This document shows, piece by piece, positions 28,333 through 36,859 of a DNA stretch of 64,000 bases (its first letter is position 1; each line of letters opens with the position of its first letter). The notes beneath the pieces are model-generated. The model did no database searches and was not told the DNA's origin. It saw nothing but the letters and a program-made list of their open reading frames with translations. Both the position numbers and the translations under genes were made by a program. Source of the stretch: Bacteroidia bacterium (GTDB lineage Bacteria > Bacteroidota > Bacteroidia > AKYH767-A > OLB10); NCBI GenBank assembly GCA_016788165.1, contig JAEUTH010000042.1, forward strand, positions 62,001 through 126,000. The letters run 5' to 3'.

Positions 28333-29538
28333 TTATCGTTTGAGTTTTTTGGGTGCCAGCATTTCAACAATTACATTTATTATAAACGTTAGTAAAAACA
28401 ACATGCACCCTAAAAAGAATAATGCTTGAAAATGAATACCGCCAAACGGTGCTTCGCCTAATTCGGCAGCAATGGTAGCCGGTATAGTACGTACCGGCTG
28501 TAAAAATGATGTGGGCACCACGGCTGCATTACCGGTTACCATAAGCACAGCCATGGTTTCGCCAATGGCACGTCCGATACCCAATATTACTGCTGCTGTT
28601 ATGCCCGAAACGGAATAAGGCAACACCACCCTTACAATGGTTTGCCAATGGTTTGCGCCTAATGCCAAACTTGCTTCACGCATGGCGCGTGGGGTATTAC
28701 GTATTGCATCTTCGCTTATGGTAATAATGGTAGGCAATGCCATTATACCTAATATAATGCTACCCGCTAATGCCGATTGGCCTACGTCTAAATTAAATGT
28801 TTGTTGTATAATGGGTACCATAACTACTAAGCCAAAAAAACCATACACAACAGATGGTATGCCGGCTAACAATTCGATTAGTGGTTTTAAAATTTTACGG
28901 ATACGGCTATCTGCAATCTCGGCCATATAAATAGCTGCTGCCAGGCCAAAGGGAAGTGCCAGCAATATAGCACCAATACTAACCCAAATGGTGCCTAATA
29001 ACAATGGCCATATACCAAGTTCAACTACTGGGCTTGCCGTAGGATACCATCGGTTGCCAAGCATTACCTGTTTAACTGCAATTTTATCAATAGATACTTT
29101 GCAGGCCCGTCCGTTAGGCAACACATATTGCTTACTTACAAATGCAATCATATTGGGATGTTGCATTAAAATAGTATCAATACAATGAGGCATGTTTTCA
29201 AAATTTTCGCCCAATTGTTCATCTGTGTAATAGTTGGTTATGTCGTCTAAACGGAATAATTCAATTTCGGCATCTGAACCACCAACCTGATTCCATTTTG
29301 TAAATTCTTGTTCAAAAATTTTTCTTACTTCATCGGCCGTCAGTTTGTTTACTTTATTGGCTGCACTCACCAAAAGCTCAGAACCTTCGGCTACAGGGGT
29401 TCGGTTAAAAATACCCACACCTTCTTTAAACAAATAAACTACAATAAGCACTACTAAAATACTGGTGGTTGTACTTGATAAAAACAAGACACCCTCAATA
29501 AAACGTTCCTTAAAGTCTTTTAAAAAATGTTTAATCAT
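28333..29538 (-). CDS. pstC: Phosphate permease subunit PstC with PstS-like insertion
   Basis: PstC pairs with PstA. At 401 residues it is about 100 longer than typical PstC. Residues 21-40 are the first helix and 175-401 the normal permease with the EAA loop MREASLALGANHWQTIVRVVLP. Between them, residues about 45-165 are extra and periplasmic, and include a segment that reads like part of PstS: KLTADEV...FTKWNQVGG at 65-87 and NMIAFVSKQYV at 129-139. The neighbouring PstS has KLTKEQI...ITNWKQVGG and GAIGYVGISYL. The phosphate-contacting SGT loop of PstS is not kept. The functional consequence is unknown. Confidence 0.93.
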   Translation of the reverse strand: MIKHFLKDFKERFIEGVLFLSSTTTSILVVLIVVYLFKEGVGIFNRTPVAEGSELLVSAANKVNKLTADEVRKIFEQEFTKWNQVGGSDAEIELFRLDDITNYYTDEQLGENFENMPHCIDTILMQHPNMIAFVSKQYVLPNGRACKVSIDKIAVKQVMLGNRWYPTASPVVELGIWPLLLGTIWVSIGAILLALPFGLAAAIYMAEIADSRIRKILKPLIELLAGIPSVVYGFFGLVVMVPIIQQTFNLDVGQSALAGSIILGIMALPTIITISEDAIRNTPRAMREASLALGANHWQTIVRVVLPYSVSGITAAVILGIGRAIGETMAVLMVTGNAAVVPTSFLQPVRTIPATIAAELGEAPFGGIHFQALFFLGCMLFLLTFIINVIVEMLAPKKLKR

Positions 29539-29626
29539 TTCCCTTTTTTAATCAATTACTGTAAGGCATCAAATCAATAAAAACAAACCAGGTATCGGGT
29601 TATGATGCAACTGTACAATTTGCATT

Positions 29627-30463
29627 TCATTTTTTAACGTCAATATATCCAACTTCTTTCACAATTGCTTGACCTGCATCTGATAGCAAGTAGTTGACAA
29701 ATTTTTGAACCTTGGCTTCGTTTTTCTTCTCATAAAAGTAAAACAATGGACGTGTTACCGGATAACTTTTATTTTTAGCGTTTACATAAGATGGCATTAT
29801 GTAACTAACACCCTTATCGTAACTAATTGAAATAGCCTTAACCGTTTTTTCCAAGTACGATATGCCCACATATCCAATGGCACCCTTTGTTTGAGCTATA
29901 CTTTCGATAATAGCACCGGTTGCAGGCATCATTAAACAAGTAGGTGCGTAATTTTTGTTTTTTAAAAGTTGGTCTTTAAAAAACTCATAAGTACCCGAAC
30001 TGCTTTCGCGGCTGTAAACGATAATTTTTAAATCATCACCACCCACTTGTTTCCAATTCGTAATTTTTCCGGTGTAGATATCGGCTATTTGTTCTTTGGT
30101 GAGTTTGGATACTTTATTTTTAGTATTAACCACTACAGCCAAGGCATCGTAAGCAACTACAAGCTCTTTAAAAGCTTTGCCAGCATTAGTAAGTTTAAGT
30201 TTTTCGTCCATTTTTAGTTTACGCGAACTCATTGCAATATCGGTTGTTCCGTCCATTAAAGCGGCTATACCAACACCACTGCCGCCACCCACCACAGTAA
30301 TACTACTGCCACTGTTGGTTTTCATAAATTTTTCGGCTTCCTTTTGCGATAATGGTAATACCGTATCACTGCCTTTAATGGTAAGTTTTGTTTGTGCAAA
30401 GGACTTTGTACCGAATGCTACTGCTATGGTTATAATACCAATTTTGATGATGCTATTTGTCAT
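29627..30463 (-). CDS. pstS: Phosphate-binding periplasmic protein PstS
   Basis: PstS captures phosphate in the periplasm and delivers it to PstCA. The 278-residue protein has a signal peptide ending in SFAQ, then KGSDTVLPLSQ, GGGSGVGIAAL and YSRESSSGTYEFF, whose Ser/Arg/Thr side chains bind phosphate in the family. It opens the pstSCAB-phoU operon, 88 bases upstream of pstC, and diverges from the PhoB-like gene across a 293-base region that contains two palindromes. Confidence 0.95.
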   Translation of the reverse strand: MTNSIIKIGIITIAVAFGTKSFAQTKLTIKGSDTVLPLSQKEAEKFMKTNSGSSITVVGGGSGVGIAALMDGTTDIAMSSRKLKMDEKLKLTNAGKAFKELVVAYDALAVVVNTKNKVSKLTKEQIADIYTGKITNWKQVGGDDLKIIVYSRESSSGTYEFFKDQLLKNKNYAPTCLMMPATGAIIESIAQTKGAIGYVGISYLEKTVKAISISYDKGVSYIMPSYVNAKNKSYPVTRPLFYFYEKKNEAKVQKFVNYLLSDAGQAIVKEVGYIDVKK

Positions 30464-30510
30464 AATTAAAAATTAAAGCGTATTAAAAGTTTCGCAAATA
30501 TTATCGGACC

Positions 30511-30527
30511 GTTAATCAATGATTAAC
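30511..30527. promoter_or_regulatory. Palindrome upstream of pstS
   Basis: GTTAATCAATGATTAAC is a perfect palindrome of 7-base arms around AAT, 48 bases before the pstS start. Its left part GTTAATCAAT occurs again at 30625-30634. It is a candidate operator, for instance for the adjacent regulator; this is inference. Confidence 0.4.
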
Positions 30528-30671
30528 CAACAATAATTTTCGCTTTCATAGCCGCAAAAAACAACCTACTAAATCACTTAATGGTTATTAGTATATTAAG
30601 TTAATGTTATGGATTATAAGATTTGTTAATCAATTGTGCAGCCATTGAGGCTAAAGTTATGTTTACCTTTA

Positions 30672-30693
30672 CAAATTGTTATTTAACAATTTG
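30672..30693. promoter_or_regulatory. Palindrome upstream of the response regulator
   Basis: A perfect inverted repeat with 10-base arms CAAATTGTTA and TAACAATTTG around a TT spacer, 64 bases before the response regulator start. It is a candidate autoregulatory operator. Confidence 0.45.
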
Positions 30694-30756
30694 GTAAAAC
30701 GCAGGTAACTATTCGGTTATTTGCCGCTTGTTTGTTTGCAACAAAATTAGATTGCC

Positions 30757-31437
30757 ATGTCGAACGCAGATTTTAAAATTTTATTGGTTGATGATGAACC
30801 GGATATTATTGAGTTTATTGAATACAATTTAAAAAAGGAAGGTTTTCAAATTTATACGGCTCATAATGGCAAAGAAGGCATACAACAAGCCATAAAGCAT
30901 CAACCACATCTAATTGTATTAGATATAATGATGCCCGTAATGGATGGCATTGAAACATGCCGTCAATTACGCGAAATGAAGGATTTCAAAAATACTGTAA
31001 TAGCCTTTTTAACCGCACGAAACGAAGATTACAGCCAAATTGCCGGCTTTGATGTAGGTGCCGATGATTATATAAACAAACCTATTAAGCCACGCATACT
31101 TATCAGCCGCATTAAAGCCCTGCTGCGCAGAACCTCAGACGAAACTACAGATGAGCCTATTAAAATAGGCGATATTGAAATAAACCGTGATAAATACAGC
31201 GTAAGTAAAAATGGAGTGGTTTTAAATTTTCCACGCAAAGAATTTGAGTTGTTGAGTTTGCTTGTGTCGCGTCCGGGCAAAGTATTTACACGTGAGGATA
31301 TTTTAAACCGGGTTTGGGGCGAGGATATAGTTGTGGGCGATAGAACGATTGATGTTCACATTCGAAAAATACGCGAAAAACTGGGTGACGAAAACATTAA
31401 AACCATCAAGGGTATTGGATATAAATTTGACATTTAA
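30757..31437 (+). CDS. OmpR/PhoB-family response regulator
   Basis: The 226-residue protein has a receiver domain (VDDEP with acidic pocket at 12-13, phosphoacceptor Asp56 in LIVLDIMMPVMDG, and the conserved Lys in INKPIKP), then a winged-helix DNA-binding domain (about 130-226) with FPRKEFELLSLLVSRPGKVF, RVWGEDIVVGDRTIDVHI and IKTIKGIGYKFDI. Its position opposite pstS suggests the PhoB role. No histidine kinase gene follows; the likely partner type is found at 62791-63735. Confidence 0.92.
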   Translation: MSNADFKILLVDDEPDIIEFIEYNLKKEGFQIYTAHNGKEGIQQAIKHQPHLIVLDIMMPVMDGIETCRQLREMKDFKNTVIAFLTARNEDYSQIAGFDVGADDYINKPIKPRILISRIKALLRRTSDETTDEPIKIGDIEINRDKYSVSKNGVVLNFPRKEFELLSLLVSRPGKVFTREDILNRVWGEDIVVGDRTIDVHIRKIREKLGDENIKTIKGIGYKFDI

Positions 31438-31527
31438 AACCCAACATCCTTCGAAACCCCTATAATATAAGAGTTTGCGGCATTTTTGCTGCTAAATAAC
31501 GGAAGGCTTCTTTTTTGTTTTGAAAAG

Positions 31528-31557
31528 TTTGTACGATTAAAAAAAATAATACTTTTG
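31528..31557 (+). promoter_or_regulatory. Promoter (TTTG-N18-TACTTTTG) of tRNA-Glu and rpsT
   Basis: TTTG at 31528-31531 and TACTTTTG at 31550-31557 are 18 bases apart. Transcription would begin near 31563, just before tRNA-Glu at 31577; rpsT downstream may be co-transcribed as no terminator separates them. Confidence 0.65.
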
Positions 31558-31576
31558 CAGCCTCATTTTTAAAAAT

Positions 31577-31651
31577 GGTCCGTTCGTCTAGGGGTTAGGA
31601 CGTATCCCTTTCACGGATAAAACACGGGTTCGATTCCCGTACGGACTACCA
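31577..31651 (+). tRNA. tRNA-Glu (anticodon TTC)
   Basis: A complete cloverleaf of 75 bases: acceptor GGTCCGT/ACGGACT (first pair a G-U wobble), D-arm with GTCTAGGGGTTAGGAC, anticodon stem TATCC/GGATA around CTTTCAC (anticodon TTC), T-arm ACGGGTTCGATTCCCGT, discriminator A and an encoded CCA end. Confidence 0.97.
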
Positions 31652-31714
31652 TTTTTATTTTGAGAATTCGTTTAGATTTCAAACTAAACACAAACAATTA
31701 AAAGATACATTGCA

Positions 31715-31969
31715 ATGGCAAATCACAAATCATCTGTAAAAAGAATTCGTTCAACAGAAACCAAGCGTGCGCGCAACCATTATCAAGCTAAAACTATGCG
31801 TAATGCTTTAAAAGCGCTACGCTCTAACAAAAGTAAAATCGAAGTGGCTAAACTTATTCCATCGGTATCGGCCATGCTTGATAAACTTGCCAAAACCAAT
31901 GTAATACACAAAAACAAAGCAGCCAATTTAAAATCGAGCATTGCCAAACATTATAATGCTATGGCATAA
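31715..31969 (+). CDS. rpsT: 30S ribosomal protein S20
   Basis: S20 binds 16S rRNA in the small subunit. The 84-residue, Lys/Arg-rich helical protein reads [20 protein letters not shown], as in the family, and has typical length. It is 63 bases after tRNA-Glu and probably shares its promoter. A strong terminator follows. Confidence 0.97.
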   Translation: MANHKSSVKRIRSTETKRARNHYQAKTMRNALKALRSNKSKIEVAKLIPSVSAMLDKLAKTNVIHKNKAANLKSSIAKHYNAMA

Positions 31970-31990
31970 GCAACATTAAAAAAAATATAA

Positions 31991-32031
31991 AAAAACACCT
32001 TCGGAAATAAAATCCGGAGGTGTTTTTTTTT
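31991..32031 (+). terminator. Intrinsic terminator of rpsT
   Basis: AAAAACACCTTCGG (31991-32004) pairs with CCGGAGGTGTTTTT (32014-32027) with one T-G wobble, followed by a T run to 32031. Confidence 0.88.
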
Positions 32032-32089
32032 GTGCTAAACCTGGTGGTATGTTTTAATATTGATGCATCTTACACTAAATAACTTGCCA

Positions 32090-32785
32090 ATGGAAAATTA
32101 CGGTATAAAATCATGGGCCGAAGAAGACAGGCCACGCGAAAAATTAATTACAAAAGGAAGCAGGGCCTTGTCCGACACTGAATTGTTAGCCATTTTTATC
32201 CGTACCGGAACACAAAAAAAAACGGCCATTGATGTAAGCCGCGAATTATTACAAGCCGCTCAAAACAATTTAAATATTTTGGGTAAAATGAGTGTGCAGC
32301 AAATGATAAAGCTAAACATTAACGGCTTAGGAGTGGTAAAAGCCACCACGATAGTAGCTGCATTGGAATTGGGGCGCAGACGCAGAGAAGTAGCCGAAAA
32401 TATTACCCATAAAAAAATAATTACCAGTAAAGATGCCTATCATGCACTGATAACAGACCTGGAGTTTTTGCAAGTTGAAGAGTTTTGGATATTACTGCTC
32501 GACAGAAGCAATCAGATTATAAAAAAAATAAACATCAGCAAAGGCGGTATAACAGGCACCGTTGCTGATACTAAAATAATTTTTAAACACGCTATTGAGA
32601 ATAGTGCCAGCGGTATAATTCTTTGTCACAACCACCCCAGCGGTAATGTGCAGCCCAGTCAGGCCGATCGTGATTTAACCAAAAACATTAAAGCCGGTGG
32701 CATACACTTAGAAATAGCCGTTTTAGACCACATAATTATTGCCGGCAGCAATTATCTGAGTTTTGCAGACGAAGGCTACCTTTAA
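32090..32785 (+). CDS. radC: RadC-family JAMM-domain protein
   Basis: From ATG 32090 the protein is 231 residues, starting in the usual family manner (MENYGIKSWAEEDRPREKL). It has a helix-hairpin-helix region (about 45-95) and a JAMM/MPN+ metal-binding motif with HNHPSGNVQPSQAD, where two His and an Asp bind zinc. Despite the name, no role in DNA repair is established for RadC; family members may be metalloproteases or nucleases. Upstream in-frame starts at 32060 (TTG) and 32063 (ATG) are possible but not family-like. A kinase-like gene follows after 11 bases, probably in one operon. Confidence 0.92.
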   Translation: MENYGIKSWAEEDRPREKLITKGSRALSDTELLAIFIRTGTQKKTAIDVSRELLQAAQNNLNILGKMSVQQMIKLNINGLGVVKATTIVAALELGRRRREVAENITHKKIITSKDAYHALITDLEFLQVEEFWILLLDRSNQIIKKINISKGGITGTVADTKIIFKHAIENSASGIILCHNHPSGNVQPSQADRDLTKNIKAGGIHLEIAVLDHIIIAGSNYLSFADEGYL

Positions 32786-32796
32786 TTTCTTCCACC

Positions 32797-33873
32797 ATGA
32801 CAGCTACCAACGATACTATTTCGCGCAAAAAGCCCATATATCCTATAAGCCAACCGTTACGTAAGTTTTTAAAACATTATGGCCGCGAAGTAAAAATTAA
32901 TGCCGTATACTCAGATATGCTTCGCTATAACGGTGGCATTCCTTTATATGATGTACATGGAAAAGATACACTATGGCTTACGGTTTTATATCCACAAAGT
33001 GAAGCAACACAACTGCATTTGGCCCTGCTCGAAGTATATGCATTACTTAAAACCGGTGGCGAGTTAACCGACCATCTATCTGTACAGCGTATTGACTTTT
33101 GCACCTTTGGAAACTCAAACCCATTCAGGGTTCGCATAGTAAACAACTATAACGACAACTTCGATTATTTCTACGTAAAACAAGCCGATGCAAGCCGCAT
33201 TTATGGATTGGAGTTAGAGCATATTTTATCGCCCAATCGCATTAGTTATTTAGTATGTGATACTACTTTAATAGAAGAACATATTGCAGGCATACCGGGC
33301 GACATGTTTATTAAAAACCAGTTATCAGAAAAGGGTTTTAATGAAATACGGTTGGCCAAAGAGTTTGTAAAGTTTAACGAGCGTTGCTTTTTACGTTTGT
33401 TAGGCGATATGCGCTCCTATAACTATGTGGTAGATGTAACGCCCGATTTTGAAGAAACCCACTACCGTATTCGCGCAATTGATTTTGACCAGCAAAGTTA
33501 TGAGGGCCGCAAAAAAATTTATATGCCGCAGTTTTTTAAAGAAAACTTAGCCATCGTAAACCTATGCATCAAACACATTAATGCCGAAACACTACACCAA
33601 TATCAGTTAGAGGAACAAACCTTAATGGCCAGGCGCATTAAATCGGCAAAACACATGATACACGATTTATTAAACTGTATGATGCATGATACCATAAGCG
33701 ATGAAAGCCGGGTTTCGCAACTGCGTCAAGAGTTATATGAACATTATAATAACCCTGTTTTTTTAAACTGTAAAAACATGGGTGCTTTGGTACGTGCCAG
33801 CTTACGCGAAATGATTAAACGCAACAGCCAGCATTTTAAAAAAATGGCTGCCAAACGTGTAAAAGATTATTAA
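32797..33873 (+). CDS. Orphan protein with aminoglycoside-kinase-like motifs
   Basis: I do not recognise this 358-residue protein as a named family. It has no signal peptide or membrane helix. Several stretches line up with the order of an APH-type kinase fold: FDYFYVKQADASRIYGLELEH with Lys128 and Glu139/Glu141, a hinge-like TLIEEHIAGIPGD (157-169), a catalytic-loop-like LLGDMRSYNYVV (201-212) with Asp204 and Asn209, and IRAIDFDQQ (225-233) with Asp229. The C-terminal 120 residues are helical and basic. Together this suggests a phosphotransferase fold; that is inference. It probably shares the radC operon and overlaps the convergent gene by 4 bases. Confidence 0.75.
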   Translation: MTATNDTISRKKPIYPISQPLRKFLKHYGREVKINAVYSDMLRYNGGIPLYDVHGKDTLWLTVLYPQSEATQLHLALLEVYALLKTGGELTDHLSVQRIDFCTFGNSNPFRVRIVNNYNDNFDYFYVKQADASRIYGLELEHILSPNRISYLVCDTTLIEEHIAGIPGDMFIKNQLSEKGFNEIRLAKEFVKFNERCFLRLLGDMRSYNYVVDVTPDFEETHYRIRAIDFDQQSYEGRKKIYMPQFFKENLAIVNLCIKHINAETLHQYQLEEQTLMARRIKSAKHMIHDLLNCMMHDTISDESRVSQLRQELYEHYNNPVFLNCKNMGALVRASLREMIKRNSQHFKKMAAKRVKDY

Positions 33874-34397
33874 AAAATCTGACGGGCTTCGGCTTTTAAG
33901 GCATCAAGAGTTTGCTGATGCTTAATGTAATCGTTATTGATAATATATTCAAACAAGCCTTTGGCTAATTGTGCCGATGGTGCTTCGGCATCTATATTTT
34001 CGGCTATCGAAATTATAATGCGTATGGTTTCTTCTTTGGTTTGTTTTATAAGCATCCAAATCTCACTACTCATGTAAAGTTGCTGGGCAACATTATGTTC
34101 ATACTCATCGCGCAAGTTGTTAATCATCGAAAACTGCAATTGCCTAACCGTAAAATCGCTTTGATTAAGCCGGTTTATTAGATTATTAAACATCATACGC
34201 TCAACATACAAAACCATGCGCTCATAAGCTTGCAAACGTAAAGGTAAAGTATGTTGCTGTGTATTCTTTTTCAGTTCGAAAAGTTGCATGCGTTGTTCGC
34301 GTTCAAAAAACTTTTGAAGCATAATGTAAGTAGTTGCCATAACCAAACAGGGCGAAACCAAATAAAAAAGTATATCGAACAAACTTTTATCAATCAT
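33870..34397 (-). CDS. Membrane-anchored coiled-coil protein (DUF7935-like)
   Basis: The 175-residue protein begins with one hydrophobic helix (FDILFYLVSPCLVMATTYIML) and continues as a mostly helical, charged soluble domain (QLFELKKNTQQHTLPLRLQAYERM...). It resembles a conserved Bacteroidota family of membrane-anchored proteins, possibly the one called DUF7935; the name is from memory. Function unknown. It has a promoter 69-101 bases upstream and is divergent from the aminotransferase gene. Confidence 0.75.
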   Translation of the reverse strand: MIDKSLFDILFYLVSPCLVMATTYIMLQKFFEREQRMQLFELKKNTQQHTLPLRLQAYERMVLYVERMMFNNLINRLNQSDFTVRQLQFSMINNLRDEYEHNVAQQLYMSSEIWMLIKQTKEETIRIIISIAENIDAEAPSAQLAKGLFEYIINNDYIKHQQTLDALKAEARQIF

Positions 34398-34465
34398 AAA
34401 ATTTTTATAAAAAAGGTAAATGTGTTGCGCTAAAACGAAGCTGAAATCAGATAATTATTATGGGG

Positions 34466-34498
34466 CAAAAGTAAATTTATACTGTTACGTATCAGCAA
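34466..34498 (-). promoter_or_regulatory. Promoter (TTG-N22-TACTTTTG) of the 33870-34397 gene
   Basis: On the minus strand TTG (34498-34496) and TACTTTTG (34473-34466) are 22 bases apart; transcription would begin near 34459. Confidence 0.6.
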
Positions 34499-34586
34499 CA
34501 TCAACCCATAAAAAACCTAACAGTTTTAAAATGTGTAAATGTTTAAATAACCAATCAGTAAAAAACAGCATGCTAAAAGTAATTTT

Positions 34587-34594
34587 TAGCTTTG
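34587..34594 (+). promoter_or_regulatory. -7 box of the aminotransferase operon
   Basis: TAGCTTTG matches TAnnTTTG exactly, with predicted transcription start near 34600 and ATG at 34619. The in-frame TTG at 34592 falls inside this box and so is not a start codon. Confidence 0.55.
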
Positions 34595-34618
34595 CGGCCC
34601 AAACCAATAGAGCAATCC

Positions 34619-35809
34619 ATGAAATTATCGCAAAGGATACAGGAATTATCCGAAAGCCAAACCTTGGTAATGGCTAAACTAAGTCGCGAATTAAAAGAAC
34701 AAGGCCACGATATTATTAGCCTGAGTTTAGGCGAGCCCGATTTTGTAACACCTGAACATATTTGCAATGCAGCTAAATTAGCTTTAGACGAAGGATACAC
34801 CTATTACCCACCGGTTGCCGGCTTTGCCGATTTGCGGCAGGCCATAGTAACCAAGTTTAAAACCGAAAATCAGCTAGATTTTAAACCCAATCAAATTGTG
34901 GTTTCGGCCGGGGCCAAGCAATCAATTGCCAATATCATTTTTAGTTTAATAAACCCGGGCGATGAAGTAATTATACCTACACCATATTGGGTTAGTTACT
35001 CGCAAATGGTAACATTAGCAGGTGGCATACCCGTTTTTATTAATGCCAATATCGAAACCGACTTTAAAGTAAGTGCCGAGCAAATTGAAGCAGCAATTAC
35101 ACCACGCAGTCGTTTATTTATTTTCTCATCGCCATGCAACCCAAGCGGCAGTATTTATAACAAAGCCGAACTCGAAAGTTTAGCACAAATGTTTGCCAAG
35201 CATACACACATCATGATTTTAAGTGATGAGATTTATGAGCACATAAATTTTGCTGCAAAACATGAGAGTATTGCCCAATTTGATTCTGTTAAAGATCAAA
35301 CCATTATCGTAAATGGTGTTTCGAAAGCGTATGCCATGACCGGATGGCGCTTGGGATATATGGCAGCGCCTGTTGTTGTTGCCCAGGCTTGCGAAAAAAT
35401 TCAAGGCCAGTTTACATCAGGCACTAACTCCATTGCACAAAAGGCCGCTATTGCTGCTTTACAAACACCCATAAGTTTATTGGCCGAAATGAAGCGCTCC
35501 TTTTTACGAAGACGCAACTTAATTATTGCCAACCTTAAAGATATACCTGGCATACTGGTTAACGAACCACAGGGGGCATTTTATGTGTTTCCGGATGTGA
35601 GTGCCTTTTTTGGTAAAAAACATGATGGTGGCACCATACAAACCGCTAACGATTTATCCATGTATTTACTGAGCGATGCCAAAGTTGCAGTTGTTACAGG
35701 CGAAGCTTTTGGCAACGACAATTGCATCAGATTATCGTATGCAACAAGCGACCACTTATTGGTAGATGCTGCCGACCGTATTCGCAAATCACTTGCAAAA
35801 CTTAGTTGA
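34619..35809 (+). CDS. Class I/II pyridoxal-phosphate aminotransferase (aspartate type)
   Basis: The 396-residue enzyme begins at ATG 34619 (MKLSQRIQELSESQTLVM) and has the fold-type I features: SLSLGEPDFVTPEHI, GYTYYPPVAGFADLR, SAGAKQSI, the Asn in SPCNPSGSIY, DEIYEHI and the PLP lysine in GVSKAYAMTGWRLGY. It most resembles aspartate aminotransferase subgroup I-gamma enzymes, which make aspartate from oxaloacetate and glutamate. Substrate assignment is inference. The heptose kinase gene follows after 23 bases. Confidence 0.92.
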   Translation: MKLSQRIQELSESQTLVMAKLSRELKEQGHDIISLSLGEPDFVTPEHICNAAKLALDEGYTYYPPVAGFADLRQAIVTKFKTENQLDFKPNQIVVSAGAKQSIANIIFSLINPGDEVIIPTPYWVSYSQMVTLAGGIPVFINANIETDFKVSAEQIEAAITPRSRLFIFSSPCNPSGSIYNKAELESLAQMFAKHTHIMILSDEIYEHINFAAKHESIAQFDSVKDQTIIVNGVSKAYAMTGWRLGYMAAPVVVAQACEKIQGQFTSGTNSIAQKAAIAALQTPISLLAEMKRSFLRRRNLIIANLKDIPGILVNEPQGAFYVFPDVSAFFGKKHDGGTIQTANDLSMYLLSDAKVAVVTGEAFGNDNCIRLSYATSDHLLVDAADRIRKSLAKLS

Positions 35810-35832
35810 TTTAACAGCAAACCGTTAATCTG

Positions 35833-36828
35833 ATGTCAAACAAGGTTGAAGCACTTTTTAAAAATATAAGCCGGTTAAATGTTTTAATTCTGGGCGATGT
35901 GATGATTGATGCCTACATGTGGGGCAAGGTAGATCGGATATCGCCCGAAGCTCCGGTACCGGTGGTAGCTGTAACCAAACGCGAATCGCGTTTAGGGGGT
36001 GCAGCCAATGTTGCAATTAATATACAGGCATTAGGCGCCACACCATACTTATGTGGCATAATTGGTAATGATACGGCTGGTCAACATTTTATAGAGTTGA
36101 TGAAAGGTATGGAATTAAATACTACCGGCATTGTAAAAGTTGCAGGACGTAAAACCACCATAAAAACACGTGTAATTGGCAATAACCATCAACTGATGCG
36201 TGTTGATGACGAAAGCCTGCACCAACTTACAGAACCTCAAAACAACGCATTTATCAAAAAAATTAAAGCATTAATTACACGCTTCAAAATTAATGTAATC
36301 ATTTTTGAAGATTATGATAAAGGTGCATTAAACGCAACCGTAATTAACGAAGTTATTAAAGCAGCCCAAACATTAGGCATAAGCACAACCGTTGATCCTA
36401 AAAAGAAAAACTTTATGGCTTATAAAAATGTAACCTTATTTAAACCGAATTTTAGCGAATTGAAAGCCGGTTTAAAAATTGATCATTTAAATATTGAAGC
36501 CGCAACCATTCAAAAAAACACTGCAGCATTTTGTCGCAAACAAGCCATAGATATGCTTATGGTAACATTAAGCGAACATGGTGTTTACTACAGCAGCAAA
36601 AAGCAAATGGGTATTGTACCGGCCCATATACGTAATATAAGCGATGTATCGGGCGCAGGCGATACAGTTATTAGTGTGGCATCATGCTGTTTGGCTTTAC
36701 ATTTACAACCGGCACAAATTGCTGCAATTGCTAATTTAGCCGGAGGGTTGGTTTGCGAAAAAGTTGGCGTAGTGCCCATTGATAAAAAACAACTTATGCT
36801 TGAAGTAGCCAAAGAAGCTATACTTTAA
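35833..36828 (+). CDS. PfkB-family heptose-7-phosphate kinase (RfaE domain I)
   Basis: The enzyme phosphorylates D-glycero-D-manno-heptose 7-phosphate at C1 on the way to ADP-heptose. The 331-residue protein matches the kinase half of HldE: LILGDVMIDAYMWGKVDRIS, PEAPVPVVAVTKRESRLGGA, GGAANVAINIQALGA, and the anionic hole SDVSGAGDTVISVASC with the catalytic Asp. The nucleotidyltransferase half of HldE is absent, so ADP-heptose synthesis would need a separate gene outside the window. It is in the aminotransferase-menG-porT cluster. Confidence 0.9.
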   Translation: MSNKVEALFKNISRLNVLILGDVMIDAYMWGKVDRISPEAPVPVVAVTKRESRLGGAANVAINIQALGATPYLCGIIGNDTAGQHFIELMKGMELNTTGIVKVAGRKTTIKTRVIGNNHQLMRVDDESLHQLTEPQNNAFIKKIKALITRFKINVIIFEDYDKGALNATVINEVIKAAQTLGISTTVDPKKKNFMAYKNVTLFKPNFSELKAGLKIDHLNIEAATIQKNTAAFCRKQAIDMLMVTLSEHGVYYSSKKQMGIVPAHIRNISDVSGAGDTVISVASCCLALHLQPAQIAAIANLAGGLVCEKVGVVPIDKKQLMLEVAKEAIL

Positions 36829-36859
36829 AATCAATAATTTACAGTACTATCCTTATCTG

